DNA of 64,000 nt from Nosocomiicoccus ampullae (GTDB lineage Bacteria; Bacillota; Bacilli; Staphylococcales; Salinicoccaceae): assembly GCF_001696685.1 (NCBI RefSeq), contig NZ_MBFG01000001.1, positions 1 through 64,000 on the forward strand, written 5' to 3'. The notes under the pieces were generated by a model. The model was not told where the DNA came from and made no database searches. It saw only the letters and a list, made by a program, of their open reading frames with translations. A program made the translations under genes and the position numbers. Shown here in pieces: positions 8,199 through 17,084 of the stretch (positions are counted from its first letter, which is position 1; each line of letters opens with the position of its first letter).

Positions 8199-8529
8199 CG
8201 TCTCTTCCTTTCATGTCTTCAGTATCATCTGTACCGAGTACTTTATAGTTGTTTAACGCAAGCACTAGACTATAAGCAGTCAGTGCAAACGATATAACGA
8301 TTGCTGTAAGAATCATCGCTTGTGGTAACGGATCGGTATACACTTCGACACGTTCATCTAGAATAGGAACGTTTCCGCGCTTTAACTGTCCCATCGTGAG
8401 TAACATAAGGTGAACACCGTGGGATAATACCGAAATACCGATAATAATTCTTAACACACCTTTAGAGAGGATTAAGTACGTCGCACATCCGATGAGTACA
8501 CCTGAAAGAATAATCATTACAAATTCCAT
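8188..8529 (-). CDS. mnhC: Na+/H+ antiporter subunit C
   Basis: A 113-residue NuoK-like subunit with three membrane helices. It carries the LSHGVHLMLLTMG and DPLPQAMILTAIVISFALTA motifs typical of MrpC/MnhC. It overlaps mnhB by one base and mnhD by 11 bases. Confidence 0.95.
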   Translation of the reverse strand: MEFVMIILSGVLIGCATYLILSKGVLRIIIGISVLSHGVHLMLLTMGQLKRGNVPILDERVEVYTDPLPQAMILTAIVISFALTAYSLVLALNNYKVLGTDDTEDMKGRDDGY

Positions 8530-9005
8530 TAATCCTTCACCCCTCCAACTGCGATTAAAATGAGTATCGTTGCCCCGAATACGACTAAAAAGACACCGAG
8601 GTCAAAGAACACTGCAGAGTGGATATGCACGTCACCTAATAATGGAATGTAAACATCTGTTAAAGCATGTGTAAAGAACGGATTACCGAACATCATTAAT
8701 AAGAACGGGACTCCAATAGCGAACAGTAACCCGAGTGATATTAATAATTTTAACGGAATCGGTAGCATCTTCTTTAACGTCTTTACATCATAAGCAATCA
8801 GTAAGAGTAGCACTGCTGAACTCATGAGTAATCCACCGACGAATCCTCCACCTGGCGTATAGTGCCCTGCAAAGAATAAGTTCAAACTAAACATCGTGAT
8901 GATGAAAAACGCAACTTTAGAGATGTACTGTAAATGCACATCGTTCATTTGTCGATGGAGTGTCTTATAGCCGGCTCTTTTAAGTGTGCTCTTCATTTTC
9001 ATCAT
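8529..9005 (-). CDS. mnhB: Na+/H+ antiporter subunit B
   Basis: A 158-residue subunit with four membrane helices. The GHYTPGGGFVGGLLMSSA motif (about residues 47-64) is diagnostic for the MrpB/MnhB domain. An N-terminal cytosolic stretch of about 30 residues precedes the first helix. It overlaps the 3' end of mnhA by 26 nt, so its ribosome site lies within mnhA. Confidence 0.95.
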   Translation of the reverse strand: MMKMKSTLKRAGYKTLHRQMNDVHLQYISKVAFFIITMFSLNLFFAGHYTPGGGFVGGLLMSSAVLLLLIAYDVKTLKKMLPIPLKLLISLGLLFAIGVPFLLMMFGNPFFTHALTDVYIPLLGDVHIHSAVFFDLGVFLVVFGATILILIAVGGVKD

Positions 9006-11373
9006 CCTTTCTTAGGCTTGTCATTCTCATTAAAATGTAAATACCGATTCCGGCGATTGCGAATACCACTGTTTCAAACACAGTATCGTAACCACGGAAG
9101 TCAACGAGAATAACGTTTACCATATTTTTACCTGCAGCTAAGTCATATACGTGTTCGATATGATATTCAGAAATCGATTCGAATATACGATGACTGTATG
9201 CAGATAATCCAATTAAAATCGAAACTGCTCCGACCATTACTGCAACGATGAAGTTCGTTAATTTAAACTGACGTGTTTCTGGTAACTTACTCACTTTAGG
9301 TAAGTGATAGAAACATACTAAGAATAGAGTCGTCGTTACAGTTTCAATCGCGAGTTGAGTTAATGCTAAGTCCGGCGCTCTAAAGAATACGAAGAATAAC
9401 GCCATACTAAATCCAACTGCACCGAGCATAATAATACTGACCATACGAGATTTTGTAATCATAATAATTCCGAGTGAAACTAATATAACAACAATTAGAA
9501 TCACTTCTTGAATTCCTATAGGTGCAAGATCTGTAAGACTTAAATTTAAACCAGTTCTAAACATCGTAACGATACTAAAAATTGTTAAGAAGCCGAATAT
9601 ATACAGTAGGTATGTTCTTAAAAATCCTGTAGATAATGTATTCGTTACTTTGTTAGAGTATTTTGTACTGTTTACGAGTGACTGGTCATAGAAGTTATTT
9701 AACGTAAAACGCTCCTTAATATAATCGTAAATAAACATCCAGCTTTCTCTAAAGTAGTAGAGTAGTGCTCCGACTAAGACGATTAAAATCGTAGAGAGTA
9801 AAGCAGGTGTTACACCGTGCCAAAAACTAATCGATACGTCGACAAAGTTTTGACGATCTAAAATTGCACTGGCCGCTGGACTAATAATCGTATTCGATAA
9901 AATGTTCGGGAATAAGCCGATAATGACGACGAGTGAAGCTAAAATAACTGGTGAAATTAACATCAGCATCGGTGCTTCAGAAGGTTCTTTTGGAGTATCA
10001 AATGATTCTCCAGTAAATACCCCAAATATTAATTTCATCGAATAGACGAAAGTAAATATACTTCCGAGAATCGCAAGTAATGGGAATAAAACACTAATCG
10101 TACTTAATATAGTGATGTTCGACTGAGAAATTTCAAACATCGCTTCTAAGAACATTTCTTTAGATAAAAATCCATTAAATGGCGGAAGTCCTGCCATAGA
10201 AAATGCAGTAATTAACGTAATTGTAAAACTGATTGGCATAATCGTCATTAACGCACCGAGTCGTTTAATGCTACGCGTACCTGTTTGGTGATCGACAATC
10301 CCTGTCACCATGAATAGCGCACCTTTAAACGTCGCGTGGTTAATAATATGAAATACTGCAGCAATGACTGCGACTGTAAATATTTCTTCATTAAAACCAG
10401 CAGTGACAGCTAAAGCTCCAAGCCCGAGTAATGACATAATTAAACCGAGTTGAGACACGGTAGAAAATGCGAGTACTGCTTTCATATCATCTTTAACGAC
10501 TGCGTTAAATGATGCCCATGCGAGTGTAATGAGTCCGATAATTAAAATCGTATTGACCCACGTTAAGCTCCACATAAACACTGGTGTAAAGCGCGCAACT
10601 AAATATAGCCCTGCTTTAACCATCGTTGCAGAGTGTAAATAAGCACTGACTGGAGTTGGTGCTTCCATTGCATCAGGTAACCAAATATAAAACGGAAACT
10701 GAGCTGATTTTGTAAATGCACCGAGTAAAATTAACACGAGTGCAATGACTCCAACACCACTTGATGCGATCACATCTGATGAAGCAATCATTTCTCGAAT
10801 GCTAAATGTTTCCGTAATAATGCTAAGTAAAATGAAACCACCGAGCATCATAAAACCACCGAACATCGTAATTAACATCGATTTTTGAGCGCCGTAAGTT
10901 GAACGTTCTTTTGTCGTCCAAAACGCGATGAGTAAGAAACTCGAGATCGACGTCAACTCCCAAAACATATATAACATTAAAACGTTATCAATTGTCACAA
11001 CACCGAGCATCGCTGCCATGAACATTAAGAGGTAGACGTAAAAGTTACCGAGTTTTTCATCTTTTGAAAGATATCCAATCGAATATAGAACGACTAACGT
11101 TCCAATTCCAGATATCAAAATGGCAAAAAGTAATCCAAGGCCATCTATGTATACATCGAAGTTCATGCCGATTTTTGGCATAAAGTTTAACGTGTAGTAG
11201 ATGTTTGACCCACTTTTTACAGTTGGTATTAACGTAAATAAATAAGACACGATAACGAATGGTACTGGTAGTACAAACCATCCGAGATGGATGTCTTTTT
11301 GATATTTATACACTACCGGTATAATAACAGCTGCTATTAATGGTAGTAATATTAAAAAATGTAATAACGTCAC
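8980..11373 (-). CDS. mnhA: Na+/H+ antiporter subunit A
   Basis: A 797-residue NuoL-like subunit, the largest of the antiporter and first gene of the operon. About 20 membrane segments are expected. The proton-channel signatures are visible: YMFWELTSISSFLLIAFW with the key Glu, and FTKSAQFPFYIWLPDAMEAP with the key Lys. The C-terminal 200 residues form the MrpA-specific DUF4040/MbhE-like region (LALTQLAIETVTTT). It starts at GTG 11373 after GGAGG; the ATG three bases upstream is out of frame and meets a stop codon. The operon exports Na+ in exchange for H+, supporting pH and salt tolerance. Confidence 0.95.
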   Translation of the reverse strand: MTLLHFLILLPLIAAVIIPVVYKYQKDIHLGWFVLPVPFVIVSYLFTLIPTVKSGSNIYYTLNFMPKIGMNFDVYIDGLGLLFAILISGIGTLVVLYSIGYLSKDEKLGNFYVYLLMFMAAMLGVVTIDNVLMLYMFWELTSISSFLLIAFWTTKERSTYGAQKSMLITMFGGFMMLGGFILLSIITETFSIREMIASSDVIASSGVGVIALVLILLGAFTKSAQFPFYIWLPDAMEAPTPVSAYLHSATMVKAGLYLVARFTPVFMWSLTWVNTILIIGLITLAWASFNAVVKDDMKAVLAFSTVSQLGLIMSLLGLGALAVTAGFNEEIFTVAVIAAVFHIINHATFKGALFMVTGIVDHQTGTRSIKRLGALMTIMPISFTITLITAFSMAGLPPFNGFLSKEMFLEAMFEISQSNITILSTISVLFPLLAILGSIFTFVYSMKLIFGVFTGESFDTPKEPSEAPMLMLISPVILASLVVIIGLFPNILSNTIISPAASAILDRQNFVDVSISFWHGVTPALLSTILIVLVGALLYYFRESWMFIYDYIKERFTLNNFYDQSLVNSTKYSNKVTNTLSTGFLRTYLLYIFGFLTIFSIVTMFRTGLNLSLTDLAPIGIQEVILIVVILVSLGIIMITKSRMVSIIMLGAVGFSMALFFVFFRAPDLALTQLAIETVTTTLFLVCFYHLPKVSKLPETRQFKLTNFIVAVMVGAVSILIGLSAYSHRIFESISEYHIEHVYDLAAGKNMVNVILVDFRGYDTVFETVVFAIAGIGIYILMRMTSLRKDDENEEHT

Positions 11374-11406
11374 ACCATAACCTCCTTCTCACAATTATAT
11401 GACTTT

Positions 11407-11457
11407 ATTATACATGAATTAATATCGGTTTTAAATGAACACGATATGTTCTATAAT
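11407..11457. promoter_or_regulatory. divergent -10 elements of mnhA and ppiB
   Basis: A minus-strand TATAAT (11407-11412) faces mnhA and a plus-strand TATAAT (11452-11457) faces ppiB. Neither has a convincing -35 hexamer, so this is a tentative promoter pair in the 155-bp divergent gap. Confidence 0.4.
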
Positions 11458-11528
11458 GACTGTTGGAACAAAATGAAGTTTAATCATACAACAATTTAAG
11501 TAATGTTGAAATATTGGAGGAAAGATCA

Positions 11529-12116
11529 ATGGCATTTTCACAAATGGACAAAACAGTATTAGAAAACGAACAAAGTGTCGTTATTAAAACAAATAAAGGT
11601 GACATTACAGTTCGACTATTTGCAGATAAAGCACCGAAAACTGTAGAAAACTTCGTCACACATGCTAAAAACGGCTATTACGATGGTCAAATTCTCCACA
11701 GAATTATTAAAGATTTCATGATTCAAGGTGGAGACCCTACAGGTACTGGTATGGGTGGAGTAAGTATTTGGGATGAGGACTTCGAAGATGAGTTCCACGA
11801 AGAGTTATTTAACTTCCGTGGTGCGTTATCAATGGCAAACCGTGGACCAAACACGAACGGCTCACAGTTTTTCATCGTAGAAGCGATTCGTGTTCCGATG
11901 AACATGCTCGGTCAATTAGAAGGTGCTGGATATCCTGAAGAGGTAATTAAAACGTATGCTGACCTCGGTGGAACACCATGGTTAGATAACCGCCACACTG
12001 TTTTCGGTCAAGTGATCGAAGGAATGGACGTTGTCGATGATATCGCAAGTGTAACAACTGGTCCAATGGATAAACCAGTAGAGGACATCGTTATCGAAAC
12101 GATTGAAGTTTTATAA
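11529..12116 (+). CDS. ppiB: cyclophilin-type peptidyl-prolyl isomerase
   Basis: A 195-residue cytosolic cyclophilin that catalyses cis/trans isomerisation of X-Pro bonds. The signature segments [23 protein letters not shown] (here [13 protein letters not shown]) and [19 protein letters not shown] are intact, covering the catalytic Arg, Phe and Gln residues. It lacks a signal peptide, unlike PrsA-type exported isomerases. An insert of about 25 residues (around [20 protein letters not shown]) is present, as in staphylococcal homologues. The start is the ATG at 11529, 7 nt after TTGGAGG; an in-frame codon at 11514 lies before the ribosome site. Confidence 0.95.
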   Translation: MAFSQMDKTVLENEQSVVIKTNKGDITVRLFADKAPKTVENFVTHAKNGYYDGQILHRIIKDFMIQGGDPTGTGMGGVSIWDEDFEDEFHEELFNFRGALSMANRGPNTNGSQFFIVEAIRVPMNMLGQLEGAGYPEEVIKTYADLGGTPWLDNRHTVFGQVIEGMDVVDDIASVTTGPMDKPVEDIVIETIEVL

Positions 12117-12204
12117 TTCAGTCGACAAATAATTGTCAGAATTTCATCGTAGGAAAATCCGCATAATTTGTTATACTAATAAGGTAAAGGTGTGTGAATG
12201 ACTT

Positions 12205-12408
12205 ATGATGGAATTTCTTTATTTCCCTGAAGATAAAACTGAATATATTCCTGGAATTATTACGCTCGTTGTTTGTATCGTATTAGCGTATGTAGCGTTC
12301 GTATTAATTCGAAAATATTCAAAAAAACAAGAACAACGTGCACAAGAGTTCGAACAAGAAGTTTTAAATAAAATAAATTCAGACGTGCATGACGATCATC
12401 ATAAATAG
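12205..12408 (+). CDS. small single-pass membrane protein, unknown
   Basis: A 67-residue protein with one membrane helix (about residues 16-36: GIITLVVCIVLAYVAFVLI) followed by a charged, Gln/Glu/Lys-rich tail likely to form a short cytosolic helix. The C-terminus is rich in Asp and His (DVHDDHHK), which might bind metal, but this is speculation. A TTGTTATACT promoter-like element lies about 35 nt upstream. Similar small proteins occur between ppiB and the S1-domain gene in Staphylococcus. I do not recognise a named function. Confidence 0.6.
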   Translation: MMEFLYFPEDKTEYIPGIITLVVCIVLAYVAFVLIRKYSKKQEQRAQEFEQEVLNKINSDVHDDHHK

Positions 12409-12424
12409 ATAGAATAAATGGAAG

Positions 12425-12477
12425 CCTCACTTAAAATATGCTATTATACAATAGTGTTATAGAAGTGGGGTTTTTTC
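12425..12477 (+). terminator. terminator whose 3' arm carries the yugI ribosome site
   Basis: Stem CCTCACTT (12425-12432) pairs with AAGTGGGG (12463-12470), followed by six T residues. A smaller CTATT...AATAG hairpin lies in the loop. The G-rich 3' arm is also the only ribosome-binding sequence in front of the GTG at 12478. Confidence 0.7.
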
Positions 12478-12861
12478 GTGACAAAACACTACCGAGCAGG
12501 TCAATTTGTTAAAGTAAAAGTAACAAACGTTCGGCCATACGGTGCTTTTGTCAAAACGATGGATGGTGTAGAAGGACTTATCCATATTTCAGAAGTGATG
12601 GATAACTTCGTACATAATATCCATCATTATCTTTCAAAAGGGCAGATTGTAAAGTGCAAAATTTTAGCAGTGAACGATAGGGATGGGAAATTAAATCTGA
12701 CCTTAAAAGAGAATGAATACTTCAAGCAAAAGTGTAAGAAAAAGGCAGAAAAATCGATATTAGATACGATTGAACAAACCGAAAAATACGGTTTTGACTC
12801 CCTACGACAACGTATGCCTATTTGGATTAAAGAGGCAAAAGAACAAATGTATGACCGGTAA
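12478..12861 (+). CDS. yugI: S1-domain RNA-binding protein (YugI/GSP13/CvfD family)
   Basis: A 127-residue protein with one S1 OB-fold over residues 6-74. It contains the RNA-binding aromatic/basic pattern VRPYGAFVKTMDGVEGLIHISE and the LTLKE end strand, followed by a basic C-terminal tail. Relatives are the Bacillus general stress protein GSP13 and CvfD of streptococci, which bind ribosomes or mRNA as post-transcriptional regulators. The start is GTG at 12478. No separate promoter is obvious: the start codon follows directly on a terminator hairpin that also holds the ribosome site, an arrangement that suggests control by read-through or hairpin opening. Confidence 0.85.
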   Translation: MTKHYRAGQFVKVKVTNVRPYGAFVKTMDGVEGLIHISEVMDNFVHNIHHYLSKGQIVKCKILAVNDRDGKLNLTLKENEYFKQKCKKKAEKSILDTIEQTEKYGFDSLRQRMPIWIKEAKEQMYDR

Positions 12862-12895
12862 AAGACTTAGCAAGCGCTAAGTCTTTTATTTTTTT
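12860..12895 (+). terminator. intrinsic terminator of yugI
   Basis: Stem AAAAGACTTAG (12860-12870) / CTAAGTCTTTT (12877-12887), followed by ATTTTTTT. Confidence 0.9.
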
Positions 12896-12985
12896 AGTTT
12901 ACAAAAAACGAACTAATAATACATAGATTTGTAAGTTTATACAAAACTATCTAATAGCTTGAATACTCATATAGTAATGTGAGAT

Positions 12986-12991
12986 TATAAT
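12986..12991 (+). promoter_or_regulatory. -10 element of rocA-rocD
   Basis: A consensus TATAAT 35 nt before the rocA start in a 130-bp gap. No good -35 is seen at normal spacing, which suggests activator dependence or a weak promoter. Confidence 0.5.
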
Positions 12992-13025
12992 AGAAGATAA
13001 ACTATTTTTAGGAGGATACTTTTTT

Positions 13026-14579
13026 ATGGATTACTCTATGAATCACTATAGACACGAACCATTCGTGGACTATACGAAAGAAGAAAACAAAGCATGGGTT
13101 AAAGAGGGAATTAAAGAAGCTCAAAAGATCTTCGGTCAAGAATTCCCATTAGTTATTAACGGTGAAAGAATTTTCACTGAAGATAAAAGTGAGGTATACA
13201 ACCCAGCAAACAAATCAGAAATCATCGGATACGTTTCACAAGCGACACGTAAAGAAGCAGACCAAGCGATGGAAGTTGCAAAAGAAACATTTGAATCATG
13301 GAGAAAAACTTCATTCTCAATGCGTTCAGATATTCTTTTCAAAGCAGCACAAATCGTACGCGACAGAAAAGCAGAATTTACTGGTCACTTAGTGAAAGAA
13401 GCGGGTAAACCATGGAAAGAAGCGGACGGAGAAGTTGCTGAAGCAATCGACTTCTTAAACTACTATGGACGTCAAAACTTAGAATTAGCGAATGGTAAAA
13501 CAGTACAATCACGTGCAAATGAATACAACCGTTTCGATTACATTCCTTTAGGTGTTGGATATGTTATCTCACCTTGGAACTTCTCATTTGCAATCATGGC
13601 AGGTACTGCAGCTGCAGCACTTGTTTCAGGTAACACAGTATTATTAAAACCTTCTTCAAACACGCCAGTTGTTGCGTACAAATTTGTTGAAGTTCTTGAA
13701 GAGGCTGGATTACCAAAAGGTGCAATCAACTTCATCCCAGGTTCATCAAGAGAAATTGGTGACTACTTAGTTGACCATAAAGATACTGCATTCGTATCAT
13801 TCACTGGTTCACGTGACGTTGGTGTACGTATTTATGAACGTGCAGCAGTTGTTCACGAAGGACAAGTAAACTTAAAACGTGTAATCGCTGAGATGGGTGG
13901 TAAAGACACAATCGTTGTAGACAGCGGTGTAGATCTAGACGAAGCAGCAGATGCAATTGTAAACTCTGCATTCGGATTCTCTGGACAAAAATGTTCAGCA
14001 TGTTCACGTGTAATTGCACTTGAAGACGTACATGATGAATTACTTGCAAAAGTAGTAGAAAAAACAAAAGAATTAACAGTTGGTGACCCATCTGAAGATA
14101 TCTTCATGGGACCAGTTATTGACCAAGCGTCATTAGATAAAATCGAGAAGTACATCGAAATCGGTAAACAAGAAGGTAAACTTGAAATCGGTGGTAAAAT
14201 CGAAAATGAAACAGGTCACTTCGTTTATCCAACAGTATTCTCTGGACTTAAACACGATGACCAAGTGATGAGAGAAGAAATCTTTGGACCAGTTGTCGGA
14301 TTCGCAACAGCTAAAGACTTCACTGAAGCAATCAAATTTGCAAACAACACAGACTACGGTTTAACAGGTGCAGTATTCACTAACAACCGTGAACATTTAG
14401 AAGAAGCACGTCGTGACTTCCACGTTGGTAACTTATACTTCAACCGTGGTTGTACGGCAGCAATCGTTGGATACCAGCCATTTGGTGGATTCAAGATGTC
14501 AGGTACAGACTCTAAAGCAGGTGGACCAGACTACTTATTACTCCACATGCAAGGTAAAACAACTTCAGAAATGTTCTAA
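13026..14579 (+). CDS. rocA: 1-pyrroline-5-carboxylate dehydrogenase
   Basis: A 517-residue aldehyde dehydrogenase superfamily enzyme that oxidises L-glutamate-5-semialdehyde (P5C) to glutamate with NAD+, the last step of proline and arginine/ornithine catabolism. The general-base Glu289 is in AEMGGKD and the catalytic Cys323 in [10 protein letters not shown]; the cofactor-binding SFTGSRDVG segment is also present. Length and the N-terminal [12 protein letters not shown] motif are typical of RocA/PutC rather than other aldehyde dehydrogenases. TTAGGAGG precedes the ATG. rocD begins 32 nt downstream, so the two steps from ornithine to glutamate are encoded together. Confidence 0.95.
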   Translation: MDYSMNHYRHEPFVDYTKEENKAWVKEGIKEAQKIFGQEFPLVINGERIFTEDKSEVYNPANKSEIIGYVSQATRKEADQAMEVAKETFESWRKTSFSMRSDILFKAAQIVRDRKAEFTGHLVKEAGKPWKEADGEVAEAIDFLNYYGRQNLELANGKTVQSRANEYNRFDYIPLGVGYVISPWNFSFAIMAGTAAAALVSGNTVLLKPSSNTPVVAYKFVEVLEEAGLPKGAINFIPGSSREIGDYLVDHKDTAFVSFTGSRDVGVRIYERAAVVHEGQVNLKRVIAEMGGKDTIVVDSGVDLDEAADAIVNSAFGFSGQKCSACSRVIALEDVHDELLAKVVEKTKELTVGDPSEDIFMGPVIDQASLDKIEKYIEIGKQEGKLEIGGKIENETGHFVYPTVFSGLKHDDQVMREEIFGPVVGFATAKDFTEAIKFANNTDYGLTGAVFTNNREHLEEARRDFHVGNLYFNRGCTAAIVGYQPFGGFKMSGTDSKAGGPDYLLLHMQGKTTSEMF

Positions 14580-14611
14580 TATAATTCATTTCTATAATAG
14601 GAGGTGTCAGT

Positions 14612-15805
14612 ATGACACAATCAAAAGATATCATTCAACTTGCTGATAAAGTAGCAGCACCAACATATAAACCTCTGCCAATCGTCGTTGACGTGGCAGA
14701 AGGTGTATGGGTAAAAGACCCAGAAGGTAACAAGTATTTAGATATGCTTTCAGCATATTCAGCAGTAAACCAAGGTCACCGTCACCCTAAAATTATCGAA
14801 GCACTTAAAGAACAAGCAGATAAAGTAACACTTGGATCTCGTGCGTTCTATTCAAGCAACTTAGGTGAATGGTTAGATAAACTTAACGAAATTTCTGGAA
14901 AAGAAATGGGTATTCCTATGAACACTGGTGCTGAGGCAGTTGAATCTGCAATTAAAGCAGCACGTCGTTGGGGTAAAGAAGTGAAAGGTATCGAAGATGG
15001 TAAACAAGAAATCATCGGTATGAATGGTAACTTCCATGGCCGTACGTTAGGTGCGATTTCACTTTCAAGTGAAGAAGCATATAAAGACGGCTTCCACCCA
15101 TTAGTACCAGGTTTCCCACTTGTACCTTATGGTGATATTGACGCATTAAAAGCGGCAATTAATGAAAATACAGTTGCTGTAATCTTAGAGCCGATTCAAG
15201 GTGAATCAGGTATTAACATCCCACGTGACGGCTTCTTAAAAGAAGTTCGTGAGTTATGTGATGAGAACAACGTTCTCATGATCGCTGACGAAATCCAATG
15301 TGGACTTGGCCGTAGTGGTAAATTATTCGCATGTGACTGGGAAGACGTTAAACCAGATATGTACATCTTAGGAAAAGCACTCGGTGGTGGAGTATTACCA
15401 GTATCAGTTGTGCTTGGAGACAAAGAAGTACTTGAGTTAATGACTCCTGGATCACACGGTTCAACATTCGGTGGTAACCCACTTGCAGCAGCAGTATCTA
15501 TTGCAGCAATCGACGTTTTACTCGATGAAAAACTTGCAGAGCGCTCAAACGAACTCGGTGAGTACATGAAATCAGAACTTAAAACAATCGATAACCCAAT
15601 CATAAAAGAGGTACGTGGACGCGGATTATTCATCGGTATGGAACTAACAGAAGATGCGAGACCATACTGTGAAGCGTTAAAAGAGCGTGGACTATTATGT
15701 AAAGAAACACATGACACAGTCATTCGTTTTGCACCACCTCTAATTATCGAAAAAGAAGATTTAGACTGGGCAATTGGCCAAATTAAAGAAGTACTTTCTA
15801 AATAA
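14612..15805 (+). CDS. rocD: ornithine aminotransferase
   Basis: A 397-residue PLP-dependent class III aminotransferase that converts ornithine and 2-oxoglutarate to glutamate semialdehyde and glutamate. The PLP lysine is Lys255 in ILGKALGGG. The Asp-containing [11 protein letters not shown] motif and [16 protein letters not shown] substrate region match ornithine aminotransferases. It has its own GGAGGTG ribosome site and follows rocA closely. The protein length is that of staphylococcal RocD. Confidence 0.95.
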   Translation: MTQSKDIIQLADKVAAPTYKPLPIVVDVAEGVWVKDPEGNKYLDMLSAYSAVNQGHRHPKIIEALKEQADKVTLGSRAFYSSNLGEWLDKLNEISGKEMGIPMNTGAEAVESAIKAARRWGKEVKGIEDGKQEIIGMNGNFHGRTLGAISLSSEEAYKDGFHPLVPGFPLVPYGDIDALKAAINENTVAVILEPIQGESGINIPRDGFLKEVRELCDENNVLMIADEIQCGLGRSGKLFACDWEDVKPDMYILGKALGGGVLPVSVVLGDKEVLELMTPGSHGSTFGGNPLAAAVSIAAIDVLLDEKLAERSNELGEYMKSELKTIDNPIIKEVRGRGLFIGMELTEDARPYCEALKERGLLCKETHDTVIRFAPPLIIEKEDLDWAIGQIKEVLSK

Positions 15806-15818
15806 TACTAGAAGCCGA

Positions 15819-15854
15819 AACTCTCATACATATATGTGTATGAGAGTTTTTTTG
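15819..15854 (+). terminator. intrinsic terminator of rocA-rocD
   Basis: Stem AACTCTCATACA (15819-15830) / TGTATGAGAGTT (15837-15848), followed by seven T residues. Confidence 0.9.
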
Positions 15855-15885
15855 TTGCCTCTCTAAGGCTTCATCATTTAAAAGG

Positions 15886-15894
15886 TGTTATAAT
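15886..15894 (+). promoter_or_regulatory. extended -10 promoter for the VTT-protein/spsB unit
   Basis: TGTTATAAT: a TGn extension directly joined to a consensus TATAAT, 30 nt before the start codon at 15924. Confidence 0.55.
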
Positions 15895-15923
15895 ATAACA
15901 AACGATAATCGGTAGGTGAAACG

Positions 15924-16526
15924 ATGCAGAAATATATCGAATTGTTTACAACTAAAGAAGGGCTGGAGCAGATATTTGAAGCGTTCGATGGCTTAGGTAT
16001 CTTCGTCGGCTTATTACTCGTCTTTATAGAATCGTTTTTACCGTTTTTACCACTGATCGTTATCGTCATATTAAATACGAACGCGTATGGCTTTTTTATT
16101 GGATTTTTGATGAGTTATTTAGGAAGTGTACTCGGGAGTTATTCAGTATTTCTAGTCGTTAGAAACTTCTTAAAAGCACCCGCAACGCGCTATATTAATA
16201 AACATAAAACATTAATTAAGATGCGAGAATTCATTGACAAAAGAGGGTTTACGTTTTTATTTATATTAATGTCATTACCATTTACTCCCTCATCTGTTGT
16301 CAACGTGATAGCTGGAGTATCTAACGTAAAAAAACGCGTCTATTTGTATATATTAATCGGTGCAAAATTTATAATGATACTATCGATTTCAATTGTCGGT
16401 CACGATGTAACGACATTTTTTACATCACCAACGAGACTTATATTATCAGTTGTATTTTTAGTCGTATTATATGTGATATCAAAATTATATGAACGTTATT
16501 TAAATAGAAAAATGAACAGTAATTAG
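15924..16526 (+). CDS. TVP38/TMEM64 (VTT domain) membrane protein
   Basis: A 200-residue polytopic protein of the DedA-related VTT/TVP38 family. The re-entrant motif FIESFLPFLPLIVIV (about residues 36-50), the G-rich helix LMSYLGSVLGSYS, and the second half-site MSLPFTPSSVVNVIAGVSNV define the fold. Family members are linked to lipid flipping or membrane homeostasis (undecaprenyl phosphate or phospholipid transport in relatives), but the substrate here is unknown. It directly precedes spsB, as in staphylococci, with 10 nt between the genes. Confidence 0.8.
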   Translation: MQKYIELFTTKEGLEQIFEAFDGLGIFVGLLLVFIESFLPFLPLIVIVILNTNAYGFFIGFLMSYLGSVLGSYSVFLVVRNFLKAPATRYINKHKTLIKMREFIDKRGFTFLFILMSLPFTPSSVVNVIAGVSNVKKRVYLYILIGAKFIMILSISIVGHDVTTFFTSPTRLILSVVFLVVLYVISKLYERYLNRKMNSN

Positions 16527-16536
16527 GAGTGGCAGT

Positions 16537-17070
16537 ATGTTAAAGGAAATTAGAGAATGGGTTGTGACGATAGTCGTCGCCCTTGTCGTCGTATTTTTAG
16601 TGAGACAATTTTTACTCACACAATTTGTCGTTGATGGTGCAAGCATGGCGCCAACATTTATAGATGGAGATAGAGTATTTGTAAGTAAAGTATCTTACAA
16701 GATGCATGACGTTGAACATGGGGACATTGTCGTATTTGATAATAAGGAAGGCGAAGCGTACATTAAACGCGTCATCGGTGTACCAGGAGACGACGTTAAA
16801 ATGGTCGACAAAGAAGTGTATGTCAACGGTGAACGCATCGATGAAAGATACGTGTCGTACAAAGGAAATTCTTATCTAGATAACTTTGAGTTATCAGACC
16901 TCGGTGTCAATGGTGTAATTCCTGAGGGACAATATTTAGTGTTAGGGGATAACCGTCCAGTAAGTAAAGATTCAAGGCAATTTGGTCTCATAGAGGATGA
17001 TCAAATTATCGGAAAAGTATTCTTAAGATTTTGGCCATTTTCTGAAATATCGAATGATTTCTCTAATTAA
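16537..17070 (+). CDS. spsB: type I signal peptidase
   Basis: A 177-residue membrane peptidase that removes signal peptides from exported proteins. It has one N-terminal membrane anchor (about residues 8-28) and an extracellular catalytic domain. The Ser-Lys dyad is Ser36 (GASMAPT) and Lys77 (YIKRVIGVPGD), the same positions as in S. aureus SpsB; the GDNRPVSKDSRQFGLI box is also intact. Unlike S. aureus there is no adjacent inactive SpsA paralogue. GGAGTGG precedes the ATG. addB follows after 14 nt. Confidence 0.95.
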   Translation: MLKEIREWVVTIVVALVVVFLVRQFLLTQFVVDGASMAPTFIDGDRVFVSKVSYKMHDVEHGDIVVFDNKEGEAYIKRVIGVPGDDVKMVDKEVYVNGERIDERYVSYKGNSYLDNFELSDLGVNGVIPEGQYLVLGDNRPVSKDSRQFGLIEDDQIIGKVFLRFWPFSEISNDFSN

Positions 17071-17084
17071 TTAGGAGGTATACG

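Noticed and set aside
13801..14155. Antisense frames inside rocA
   Set aside because: Compositional shadows with Leu/Ser-rich nonsense sequence.
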